Assembly (NCBI GenBank): GCA_947456995.1
Contig: CANGVB010000112.1
Coordinates: 1 to 8,741, forward strand
Length of the DNA: 8,741 nt
Origin: Bryobacteraceae bacterium
GTDB taxonomy: Bacteria; Acidobacteriota; Terriglobia; Bryobacterales; Bryobacteraceae
Direction: 5' to 3'
Below, in pieces: positions 1-8,000 of the stretch. Within the stretch, counting starts at the first letter, position 1; each line of letters begins with the position of its first letter. The position numbers were made by a program, and so were the translations under genes. The notes beneath the pieces were generated by a model. That model did not search any database and was not told the origin of the DNA. It was given only the letters and a program-made list of their open reading frames with translations.

Positions 1-1145
1 CCGGCCTCCGCAACGAAGTCATCATACCCACCTACTCCCGCAATCAGTACGATCACAGCATCCGCATGCTCGGCGTCAAGATCGTCGAGATCAACGACAT
101 CGCCCAACTCGAGCCCGCCATCAACAGCCGCACCGCGATGATCTACATCCTCGCCGGCCCCAAAGACGACGGGCCCCTGGGCACAGCCGCTATCTCCGCC
201 ATCGCCAAAAAACACCACGTCCCGGTTCTCGTCGATGCCGCTGCCGAAATCCTCACCATCCCCAACGTCCACCTTGGCCGCGGCGCAACAGCCGTCGCCT
301 ACAGCGGCGGCAAGTGCATCCGTGGCCCCCAGGCCGCCGGCTTCCTCCTCGGCGACAAAGCTCTCCTTCAGGCCGCCTGGACCAACAGCGCTCCCCACCA
401 CGCCTTCGGCCGCTCCATGAAAGTCGGCAAAGAAGAAATCATGGGCATGCTCGCCGCTATCGAAGCCTGGGTCAAGCGAGACCACAAAGCCGAATGGCGC
501 GAATTCGAAGCAAAGCTCACCCACATCTCGGGCAAAATCTCGGGCATCCCCGCCGTCACCTCAAAAATCGTCCAGCCCCCCGAAGACCTCTCCAATCGCA
601 CGCCCCACCTCCGCGTTGAATGGGACACAAACAAGCTCAACCTCTCGGGCACCCAGCTCGCCAAGCTCATGCTCGATACCGAGCCACGCATCGTCGTCGC
701 CAACCCCTCAGTCAACTCCATCAACATCGTCGCCTACATGCTGATGCCTGGTGACGAAAAGATCATCGCAACCAAACTCCACGGCCTCCTTACTGCTCCT
801 CCGGCCATGCCCCCCACTCCAGCCCAGCTAGCCCCAGCCACCTCGGTAGCCGGCCAGTGGGATCTCCACCTCGACTTCGGCCGCGGCTCCGCCGTCCACG
901 CCCTCGTCCTCGAGCAGGACGGCAACAAACTCCTAGGCACTCATCGAGGGGAATTCGATGGCGGCAACCTCACCGGCACCATCTCCGGCAACCAGCTCCG
1001 CTTCCGCAGCAACATCGCCACCATCGGCTCCCGCTTGAGCTTCGACTTCACCGCCACCGTCGAAGCCGGCCAACTCAAAGGCACCGTAAATCTCGGCGAA
1101 TACGGCCAGGCCAACTTCACCGCCATCCGGCACAAGTACGCCTAG
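1..1145 (+). CDS. SelA-like PLP-dependent enzyme with C-terminal beta-rich domain (5' end missing)
   Basis: The reading frame is open from base 3, so the ATG at 66 is internal and the gene begins left of the window; 380 codons are visible. The protein resembles the SelA-like, fold-type I PLP enzymes (COG1921: selenocysteine synthase-like and D-glucosaminate-6-phosphate ammonia lyase-like proteins). The likely PLP lysine is in SGGKCIRGPQ (codon 312-314), and the ring-nitrogen aspartate is in VLVDAAAE (codon 234-236). The conserved PHLRVEWD stretch of the small domain follows at about 603-626. A Pro/Ala-rich linker (about 792-842) leads to a ~99-residue beta-strand-rich tail (about 846-1142) rich in Gly, Thr and Asn, with LEQDGNKLLGT and LTGTISGN. 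From memory, similar tails occur on acidobacterial homologues. The substrate cannot be told from sequence; true selenocysteine synthase activity is unlikely because of the tail and the lack of sel genes nearby. Its stop overlaps the next gene's start, so the two are probably co-translated. Third positions are strikingly C-rich. Confidence 0.85.
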   Translation, partial: GLRNEVIIPTYSRNQYDHSIRMLGVKIVEINDIAQLEPAINSRTAMIYILAGPKDDGPLGTAAISAIAKKHHVPVLVDAAAEILTIPNVHLGRGATAVAYSGGKCIRGPQAAGFLLGDKALLQAAWTNSAPHHAFGRSMKVGKEEIMGMLAAIEAWVKRDHKAEWREFEAKLTHISGKISGIPAVTSKIVQPPEDLSNRTPHLRVEWDTNKLNLSGTQLAKLMLDTEPRIVVANPSVNSINIVAYMLMPGDEKIIATKLHGLLTAPPAMPPTPAQLAPATSVAGQWDLHLDFGRGSAVHALVLEQDGNKLLGTHRGEFDGGNLTGTISGNQLRFRSNIATIGSRLSFDFTATVEAGQLKGTVNLGEYGQANFTAIRHKYA

Positions 1146-1573
1146 TGTCTAAAGCACTCTTAGTCATCGCTTTGGTCCTCGCTGCCTGCAGCAAACCCGA
1201 CGACGCAAAGCAGATCGAAAAACAGCTCGATCTCTACACCAATTACGTCCGCTCTGCCAACCACTTCGGCATCGCCTCGCTCTTCACCGACGACGGCGTC
1301 CTCGAACCCAACATCCGCGGCACCAAAGCCATCCAGCAACATCTCACTCAAACAACAACGGGCCTCAAGGTAGTCGAGTTTGCCCTCGACCCCTCAAAGC
1401 CCGTCATCACCGGCGACACCGCCGTGCAAACCATCCTCTACCAGCAACAGCTCAAAACGCCCCAGGGCAACACGGTCCAACTCACCGGCCAATACACCGT
1501 CAATTGGGTCCGCCCTGCCTCCGGCCGCTGGCTCATCGCCCGCCTCGCTACTTCTTCGGCACAGAAGCAGTAA
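1145..1573 (+). CDS. Small lipoprotein with NTF2/SnoaL-like (DUF4440-type) fold
   Basis: This frame encodes 142 residues from a GTG at 1145-1147, which shares its first G with the upstream TAG stop (TAGTG). I chose this start because a lipoprotein signal follows at once: SKALLVIALVLAACSK, with lipobox LAAC and the lipidated cysteine at residue 15. The frame stays open further upstream, but that part is antisense-like, Arg/His/Pro-rich sequence inside the enzyme gene. There is no clear Shine-Dalgarno, so translation probably depends on coupling to the upstream gene. The mature part (about residues 22-137) has the order of an NTF2/SnoaL-like domain: an amphipathic helix (IEKQLDLYTNYV), then LFTDDGVLEPNIRGTKAIQQHL, then beta strands ending in the typical GRWLIARL. 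Such domains bind small ligands or act as enzymes or scaffolds, and no function can be assigned here. The protein should sit on the periplasmic face of a membrane. It ends 16 bases before the convergent kinase gene. Confidence 0.8.
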   Translation: MSKALLVIALVLAACSKPDDAKQIEKQLDLYTNYVRSANHFGIASLFTDDGVLEPNIRGTKAIQQHLTQTTTGLKVVEFALDPSKPVITGDTAVQTILYQQQLKTPQGNTVQLTGQYTVNWVRPASGRWLIARLATSSAQKQ

Positions 1574-1589
1574 GGGACAGCGGCAAAGA

Positions 1590-4253
1590 TTATCGCCTGG
1601 GATTTACGGCGCATGTTGCGGCAAGCTTGCGCAGCCGCTCTGGCTCATCACGGTCTCTCTCAGAAATCTTTTGGGAAGCACGGAGAATTTCAAACTGTTC
1701 CGCCGCTTTCGCGAAGGCTGGTCCGCAAGCCGGGGATGCGATTGCTGCATTGCTCTTGCCAATCCACTCGTAAACGCGCCCCTGACGCCAACGCACCATA
1801 GGAACATCGGGCGTGAGGCGAATAGCTTCATCGAAATCCCGCCGGGCCGCCTCGAAAGTAACGAGTGCGTCCCTCGGCCGTCCAGAGCGGGATTGAGTGA
1901 TGCCTAGTGCTAGACGGGCGACTGCTACGTCAGACAAAGCTTGCCCCTGTGGACTTCGCCTAAGATATTCCTCGCCCAAACGCAGCCCTTCTTTCAAGCT
2001 TGCTTCAGCATCGGCAAATCGGTCCATCTTTTGCTGAAGCGTACCCATATTGTTGTAACTCATTGCGTAGTTGCGGAAGAGCTCAAGATTATTGGAATCG
2101 CGTTCGAAGGCCTCTGATAGGCGGTCACGCCAAAGCATGGTGCCGGCAAGAGCCTGCTCAAGCTTTCCCATCTTTTCAAAAGCGCTGGCAATTCTTTGAT
2201 AGATGAACAAAGTTCCGGCATTGTATCGGGCGCTAGCCGGATTTTTACGGCGAAGAACCGCATAAAGATTGTCCGCTTCCTTGTATTTTTCCAGGGCTTC
2301 GGGAAAGCGGTTCAGATTGACGGCCCCACCACCAAGGACGTCCCCGATGCGATAGGTGGCATTGGCTAGGAGCCAACGCAATTCGTCACTTGAGGGGTAG
2401 AGCGCACTCCATTCGCGGCCGAATTTCGATGTACGCTCCAGCGATACCAGGGCCTGCTGCAAATTACCGGCGCTTTGCAATTGAAATCCATAACGAAGAT
2501 AGACCGCCAGCACCGCCTCGCTATCTTTTTGAGTGAGACTGCCAAGACTCTGAGGATTTTCTACCATCTGGTAGGCGTGTTTGGCCAGTTCTGAAATTTC
2601 ACCGGGCTTGGCTCCGCCGATCAGTTGTAAGTTCTGCGCCAGCGTCACTGCAATGTCGGCTGTAACAATGCGGATCTTACGATCTTCAGGGTATAGGCGA
2701 TAAAGCGAATCGGCCAGATCGAGGGCCCGGCGAAAGCTGACCAACGCACCCTTACCATCGCCAATATGGACTGCCCCTACTTGGTATTGCATCAGGCCAA
2801 CCTGCTTCCAGCCACGCGCCACTTCCAGAGTCAGGCCGGTATCGCCAGCAGCTTCTCTGCCCAAACCTTCGAGTGATTGGATTGCCTTTTCGACAATAAA
2901 CTTGCGAGCGAGAATCGAACCCGGAAGATCGGCAATCTGATCGTGAACTTCGAAGATAAGAGCGTTGGCCAGTTCGCGGACTTCGCTGAACCGCCTTTCG
3001 GCGCGCAATTCAGACTGACGGGTAAAATACAATCCCGCGCCAAGAGAAATGACAAGCAGGACCAAGGTAATAGCCAGCACCACAACACTCCCGGCCAGGG
3101 CTCGATTGCGGCGTGTCCATAGGGATAAACGATAGGGAAGTGAATCCGGTCTGGCCAGCACTGGCTTCCCTTCCAGAAGCCGCTCGACGTCGCGCGAAAA
3201 CTCACTAACCGAGGCGTAGCGCCGCTCGGGTTGCTTGTGCATCGCCTTCTCGACAACACGTCCAGCATCGCCAGGCAGAATCGGAGGCTGATATTCGCGA
3301 ACTTTGGATTCAATCTCGACCAGGCTAAGCTTCTCTAGATCGTAGGGTGGTTTTCCACTTAACAATTCGTAAAGAAGTGCACCGAGTGAATAGACGTCGG
3401 AGACGGTAGTAACGGGTTGGCAGGAAAACTGTTCGGGGCTCGCGTACTGGGGAGTCAAAAGCCGGTCGGCGGCACGGGTGACGGCCGGATTGATTCCGCT
3501 GGCATTTGCGTCGAGAAGTTTGGCGATCCCAAAGTCGAGAAGCTTGGGCGTGCCATCTGAGGTAACAAGGATGTTGCCCGGTTTGATATCCCGGTGGATT
3601 ACCAGATTCTGGTGGGCAGCCTGCACTGCGCCGCAGATTTGACAAAAGATCTCAAGAACTTGACGTTCCGTCACCCCGGGACGAGCGCACCACGAAGTAA
3701 TCGGCACTCCATCGACAAACTCCATCACAATGTACGGCCAGCCATTGGCCGTGGCACCTCCATCCAGCAGCCGCGCAATGTTCGGGTGGCTGAGGTTAGC
3801 CAATATTTGCCGCTCAGCTCGAAACCGCCGCCGCGCCCCCTCGTCAAACAAAGGCACCTGCGACAGCTTGATGGCGACCTTCAGGCGAAATTCCTCATCG
3901 GCTCGCTCGGCAAGATACACAACACCCATTCCCCCAAGACCTAGCAGCGAAAGCACCCGGTATGGCCCAATCTGCTCTGGCATCGCGGTCTCGGCTGAGT
4001 CCGCCATCTCGGCGGCAAAGTCCAACGGTGAGATCGCGGCATCAAACGACTCTAGTGCCGACAACAAGGACTCCACCTGCAATCGCAATGTCGGTTGTCC
4101 CTTACAGCGTTGATCGAGAAACTCCATCCGGGCGCCCTCCGGCACTGCCAGCGTCTCGTCAAAAATACTTTGAAGGGTCGGCCAATCGAGGATTGTCCTG
4201 GGTCGAGAAGTCATTGGAGCGTCAGACTTCTGCTGTGGAAATGCATCATTCAT
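1590..4253 (-). CDS. Transmembrane Ser/Thr protein kinase with extracytoplasmic TPR-like region
   Basis: The 887-residue product is a Hanks-type (PknB-like) kinase. Residues 20-80 form the short helical segment often found before the kinase domain in acidobacterial and planctomycete kinases. The catalytic domain spans about 97-360: glycine loop GLGGMG (105-110), VAIK lysine K129, HRDIKPGN with catalytic D222, DFG D240, and TPQYASPEQ (267-275). All key residues are present, so it should be active. A single membrane helix lies at about 385-410. Residues 411-887 are helical with TPR-like units, clearest around 586-616, 724-760 and 770-805, and are predicted to lie outside the cytoplasm. The start at 4253 lies 26 bases after the sigma factor stop, with only a weak GAGG (complement of 4266-4269) 12 bases upstream; a second ATG at codon 14 has no visible ribosome binding site. 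The pairing with the sigma gene suggests one operon. The tail beyond about residue 835 lacks clear TPR pattern. Targets are unknown. Confidence 0.93.
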   Translation of the reverse strand: MNDAFPQQKSDAPMTSRPRTILDWPTLQSIFDETLAVPEGARMEFLDQRCKGQPTLRLQVESLLSALESFDAAISPLDFAAEMADSAETAMPEQIGPYRVLSLLGLGGMGVVYLAERADEEFRLKVAIKLSQVPLFDEGARRRFRAERQILANLSHPNIARLLDGGATANGWPYIVMEFVDGVPITSWCARPGVTERQVLEIFCQICGAVQAAHQNLVIHRDIKPGNILVTSDGTPKLLDFGIAKLLDANASGINPAVTRAADRLLTPQYASPEQFSCQPVTTVSDVYSLGALLYELLSGKPPYDLEKLSLVEIESKVREYQPPILPGDAGRVVEKAMHKQPERRYASVSEFSRDVERLLEGKPVLARPDSLPYRLSLWTRRNRALAGSVVVLAITLVLLVISLGAGLYFTRQSELRAERRFSEVRELANALIFEVHDQIADLPGSILARKFIVEKAIQSLEGLGREAAGDTGLTLEVARGWKQVGLMQYQVGAVHIGDGKGALVSFRRALDLADSLYRLYPEDRKIRIVTADIAVTLAQNLQLIGGAKPGEISELAKHAYQMVENPQSLGSLTQKDSEAVLAVYLRYGFQLQSAGNLQQALVSLERTSKFGREWSALYPSSDELRWLLANATYRIGDVLGGGAVNLNRFPEALEKYKEADNLYAVLRRKNPASARYNAGTLFIYQRIASAFEKMGKLEQALAGTMLWRDRLSEAFERDSNNLELFRNYAMSYNNMGTLQQKMDRFADAEASLKEGLRLGEEYLRRSPQGQALSDVAVARLALGITQSRSGRPRDALVTFEAARRDFDEAIRLTPDVPMVRWRQGRVYEWIGKSNAAIASPACGPAFAKAAEQFEILRASQKISERDRDEPERLRKLAATCAVNPRR

Positions 4254-4279
4254 GGGCAGTCAGAACCTCGCAAACAAAT

Positions 4280-4867
4280 TCAATCAGACACTGATTTGCC
4301 TAATCTACCTGCTCCAAGTTGACGGGCTAGCCACGCTTTGGCCAGCGACAGTTCTCGATGCAACGTTACTGGTGCAATTTCGAGGGCCATTGAGGCTTCT
4401 TCATACGTCAAACCGCCAAAATACAGCATCTCCACAATCTTCGACTTCCGCTCATCTCGCAGTGCGAGCTTTGTCAGAGCTTCGTCAAGGTCGATCAGTG
4501 ATGGCTCAAACTGTGGAGAAACCAGCGTAGCTTCATTCAACGTAATCCGCAGTACTCCCCCTCCACGCTTGCGCCGCTGCCGCGACCGGGCGTGATCCAC
4601 CAAAATCTGCCGCATAGCCCGGCTGGCGAGCGCAAAAAAATGCCCGCGGTCCTTGGGCGATACCTTCGAAAGCACCAGCTTCAAAAACGCTTCGTTGACA
4701 AGCGCCGTTGATTGCAGAGTGTGTGAAGAACGTTCAGCCGCCAGATATCCACTAGCCAAATGGTGCAGTTGTGAATAAATCAGCCCCACTAACTCACCCA
4801 GCACGGATTCATCACCAGAACCCCAGCGTTGCAGCAGTCCAGTTACGTCATGCTCACTGCGATCCAT
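4280..4867 (-). CDS. ECF-type RNA polymerase sigma factor (TIGR02999 / PF07638-like)
   Basis: The 195-residue protein has the short two-domain layout of ECF sigma factors. Region 2 covers about residues 8-95 and includes TALVNEAFLKL (54-64) and FFALASRAMRQILVDHARSR (77-96), which are hallmark stretches of the TIGR02999/ECF_sigma group common in Acidobacteria and Planctomycetes. A basic, glycine-containing linker (QRRKRGGG, 97-104) follows. Region 4 (about 138-185) has the helix-turn-helix YFGGLTYEEASMALEIAPVT, which would bind the -35 element. It should direct RNA polymerase to a set of promoters that cannot be named from this window. No anti-sigma factor gene is adjacent; the kinase 26 bases downstream is the probable signalling partner, as is common for this group. 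The start is supported by GAGGGA six bases upstream. The gene is divergent from the secreted phosphodiesterase gene. Confidence 0.93.
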   Translation of the reverse strand: MDRSEHDVTGLLQRWGSGDESVLGELVGLIYSQLHHLASGYLAAERSSHTLQSTALVNEAFLKLVLSKVSPKDRGHFFALASRAMRQILVDHARSRQRRKRGGGVLRITLNEATLVSPQFEPSLIDLDEALTKLALRDERKSKIVEMLYFGGLTYEEASMALEIAPVTLHRELSLAKAWLARQLGAGRLGKSVSD

Positions 4868-4873
4868 ATTTCA

Positions 4874-4879
4874 TCCCTC
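4874..4879 (-). promoter_or_regulatory. Ribosome binding site of the sigma factor gene
   Basis: Read on the minus strand this is GAGGGA, six bases before the ATG at 4867. It is the best Shine-Dalgarno in the minus-strand unit and fixes the sigma factor start. Confidence 0.75.
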
Positions 4880-4895
4880 ACGTTAACACGAATAA

Positions 4896-4906
4896 TTTTG
4901 CCAAAA
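4896..4906. repeat. Inverted repeat TTTTGCCAAAA, candidate operator half of a pair
   Basis: TTTT-GCC-AAAA is a near-perfect dyad in the divergent control region. A second, even-spaced version lies about 23-24 bases away (centre to centre), roughly two helical turns. The pair could bind a dimeric regulator, but AT-rich dyads also arise by chance. Confidence 0.35.
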
Positions 4907-4919
4907 ATTCCTGGAGGTG

Positions 4920-4929
4920 TTTTGCAAAA
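4920..4929. repeat. Perfect palindrome TTTTGCAAAA, candidate operator
   Basis: This is a perfect 10-base palindrome matching the dyad at 4896-4906 except for one central base. It lies 73 bases before the phosphodiesterase ATG and 52 bases before the sigma factor ATG, a suitable place for control of either gene. Confidence 0.35.
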
Positions 4930-4991
4930 ACCGTCGCTAACCCTCATGAGTGGCTGCCCGGCGGCGGAGAAAACAGTACTCAATCGACAAA

Positions 4992-4996
4992 AGGAG
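4992..4996 (+). promoter_or_regulatory. Ribosome binding site fixing the phosphodiesterase start
   Basis: AGGAG, within AAAGGAGAAAGAG, lies six bases before the ATG at 5003. The frame stays open back to 4829, inside the divergent sigma gene, but none of the earlier possible starts has comparable support. Confidence 0.85.
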
Positions 4997-5002
4997 AAAG
5001 AG

Positions 5003-8000
5003 ATGAAGCGGAATAGAGCATTTGAGCTCTTGGAAACATTGCTCAAGCAGAAAAAGATAGTCAGCACTGGCAATTCGCACTGGATGCTGAAATGGAGTTT
5101 GGTGGTAATGGCGGCCATTGGGCCGGCCATGGCCCAAGTCAATTGGGTCGCACCCACACAGCCATCGGCCGCAAGCGCTATCGCTGCCTCCAGTTCGGGT
5201 AACAAGGTGTGCCGTGTCGTCCAAAATGGCATCGCCTATGTCGGCACTACAGAAGGCAGCCGCTGCGACTACGCTAGCGGCAATCCCACCATTGGTTTCA
5301 CCTTTGATTCTTCAACATCGTATGAACTCGCAGTAGGCTTGAGCGAATGGGTATCCGCTACCAGCCCCACGGCGGCCACGGTTATAGCAGGCAACGCTGG
5401 CGCAGCCAGCGTCAGCGTTTGCCGTGTCAACGGTAGAAGCGGTTTCCTGCGACAGGACGAAACCGTTTGCCGCTACATCGCCGCCGGAGCCCTCCAGCGG
5501 GCCACCAGCTACGAGTTATTGCAGACCTTCGACTTGAGTTCGGAACTGCGACTGTTTGACCGCAACGGCAGCTGTTTCACCATAAACAGCCCTAACGTCG
5601 TTCGCAGTTACTGTGCTTCCTTCAAAGACATCTTACAAGCCGCAAGAATCGAATCCGTCGCAACAGGAATTTATCGTATCCGGCTCTTTAACAACATCCA
5701 TTGCCTGCAGCAAAATTCACCCAGCGCCACATCCGTTATCTACGGCGATTGCGCCTCTTCGCTGGCCAGAGTCAGGCTCATCGATGAGAGCGGAGACGGC
5801 AAGTACCGCATCCAGTTTGAATCTAGCGGCTTGTATGTGGACAGCAATATTGGCCCAATCGATTTCGGCTTTCTCGTTCCCAGAGCTCTGTCGTCAAGCG
5901 ACAGCCAAAAGTTTGAAATTCGCACGATTGCCGATGCCGCACGGCGCATCAAGGTAATCAGCTATAACATCATGCTCCTCGGCAATACCAATTTCCCGGG
6001 CATGCGCCAGGTCGACCGAGCCAAGTGGATCGTTCAGCAAATTCTCATCGAAGATCCCAACTACGATGTCATTACTATCCAGGAAGCTTTTGACGAAGGC
6101 AACCTTGGTGCCTTGTTTCTGAATTCTGGCTTTGACGCTCTCGTCGACGCCATGAAGGATGCCGGCTACATTTACCGCACCCAGCGGGCCTTCGCAGCTC
6201 AGCCCGAAAACGGCGGCTTGGTGATATTCAGCCGTTGGCCCATTGAGGTGCGCGACAACAATGTGTTCGATTTGTTCAAATGTCGGGACTTCGATTGCCT
6301 GTCGGCCAAGGGCATCAACTACGCCAAAATCAACAAGCTGGGGCGTCGCTACCACCTGTTTACAACCCACCTCAACTCCGGCTTTGGCAACTATGACATC
6401 CGCCGTAGACAACTTGAGGAGTTCCGCCCCTGGATCCTCGGCCTCGTCGGCAATCAACGTACAGAACCCGTAATCGTCACCGGAGACATGAACATCGACA
6501 TGGAGCGTCAGCCCGACGACTACCGGGATATGCTGCAGTTGATTGATGCCCAGTTCGTGAACCCGCCGCGGACAATCGGCGTACCCACCGGTCCTGTCTC
6601 CATTCGCTACACCGTCGATCCGAATAACAACGAAATCACTCGCAGGCGTGGCGGCTCCCTTGAGTGGCTCGATTACATTCTGATCGCCAAGCCTGGCCCC
6701 CTCCCCGAATCGGCCAGCTACCAGGTCAAACAATACCGCCGCTCCGAAGATTACCGCATTGATACGGCCGGCGACATCTTCCGCACTCGCGATTTGTCAG
6801 ACCACGGTGCCGTCCTCGGTACTTTCGTCTTCCCCTTCGGCGCACTGGCTTCGCCTGAAGTCCGTATGGTCCCAGTCACTTTCACGGCACAAGCCAATCA
6901 GGATGGTTCGGGCAATCCCACCAACGCCTACGTCAAAGTGAACGGAGAACGCTATCTGATGCCTGTGACACTGGATCTCGAAAGAGGCCGTGAGCACCAG
7001 ATCGAAGGGATCGCCCCCGTTGCCGGTGCCACCGATCGCTGGAGCTTCACCAAGTGGAGTGACGCCCCTTCAGCCTCCTGGATTCTCGTCGGCCCCAACA
7101 GGCCCAACACGTACAAAGCCTACTTCGACCGCGAATTTCAAGTTGTGGTCAGAGCCAATCCCCCAGTAGCTGGCAGCATCACCGGCAGCGGCTGGTACGT
7201 AAAGGACACTCAGGTCAATTACTCGGCCACTGCGAATCCGAATTTCCAGTTCTTGAACTTCACTGGTGATGTAGATGCACCCAACCGCATTTCCACGCGC
7301 AACCCCGGTCGCGTCGAGGTGAACGGGCCTAAAGAAATCGTGGCAAACTTCTCTTCCACGCAATTGACTACCCGGTTTGAAGCCCGTTTCTCTGGCAACG
7401 GCGCTCCCGTTCCGGCAGCATTTGTAACCATCGACGGCATCAGCTACGCCATGCCTGTCAGTTTGCCGCTCGATCCGGCCCGCAGCTATCAAATCGGCAT
7501 CCTTGATCCGCAAGCTTCCGCCGGTGCCCGTGCGCAGTTTGTAACCTGGACTCAAGCTGCCTCCCGCAACTGGCTGTTGGAGAAGCCAACGCAGGAAGCT
7601 ACCTACATCGCCCAATTCCGTCAACAGTTCCTTTTGACGGTGACGGCGAACCCGGTTGACGGGGGCTCCGTCTCCGGCGGCAACTGGTACGACTCCGCCG
7701 CCGAGGCCACAATTCTGGCAACCCCCAGTGCCGGGTTCCGCTTCGTGAACTTCAGCGGCGACTTAACCAGTGATCGGCCTTCTGCTGCGCTCCGCATGGA
7801 CCGACCCATCAACATCGTGGCTCGCTTCGCGGCCTTGGCACCCGCCTTGACTGTGCAACCTGGCCAGCGCAGTGCCTCGGGAGATACCCGCAATGTTGAG
7901 ATCATCCTCCGCAACACCGGCCAGGGCCCGGCTCTCAACGCTCGCATCACGAATGTGTTCGCACAGGTAGTCGAGGGTACTGGCACCCCAACAGTCACCT

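Larger units (their letters stand above)
4868..5002. promoter_or_regulatory. Divergent control region between sigma factor and secreted phosphodiesterase genes
   Basis: This 135-base stretch is the only sizeable non-coding segment and must hold the promoters for both directions unless transcription enters from elsewhere. It is AT-rich at 4882-4932 compared with the coding sequence around it. It contains two related inverted repeats (listed separately) and a GTTAAC palindrome at 4882-4887. I found no -35/-10 pair good enough to call on either strand, and no GG-N10-GC sigma-54 element. A GGAGG at 4913-4917 precedes an in-frame TTG at 4922, but spacing and context make it a poorer start than the ATG at 5003. 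Confidence 0.55.

Noticed and set aside
857..1144. Upstream extension of the lipoprotein frame
   Set aside because: This part reads as Arg/His/Pro-rich sequence, typical of a shifted frame within a C-rich gene. The lipoprotein signal begins right at the GTG at 1145.
1621..1630. Palindrome GCAAGCTTGC near the convergent junction, considered as a terminator
   Set aside because: It has no loop and no following T-run on either strand, and it lies inside the kinase coding sequence.
1380..1907. Plus-strand frame of 175 codons across the convergent junction
   Set aside because: It overlaps the lipoprotein gene in another frame and the kinase 3' end antisense, and its Ser/Pro-rich product has no family resemblance.
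4881..4932. Possible sigma-54 or standard promoter elements (TGGCA on the minus strand, TTGCCA/TTGCAA)
   Set aside because: No partner element occurs at the right spacing: there is no GG-N10-GC, and no -10-like hexamer 16-18 bases from the -35-like hexamers.
4829..5002. N-terminal extension of the phosphodiesterase frame back to the ATG at 4829
   Set aside because: The extension overlaps the start of the divergent sigma factor gene, lacks a good ribosome binding site, and would put about 100 residues before the signal peptide cleavage site. The ATG at 5003 has AGGAG at ideal spacing.
5894..6733. Long open frame of 279 codons on the minus strand
   Set aside because: It lies wholly antisense to the catalytic domain of the phosphodiesterase, whose motifs are unmistakable. 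The translation has no recognisable domain and no ribosome binding site.
7070..7624. Minus-strand frame of 184 codons
   Set aside because: It is antisense to the tandem modules of the phosphodiesterase and shows no domain or start signal.
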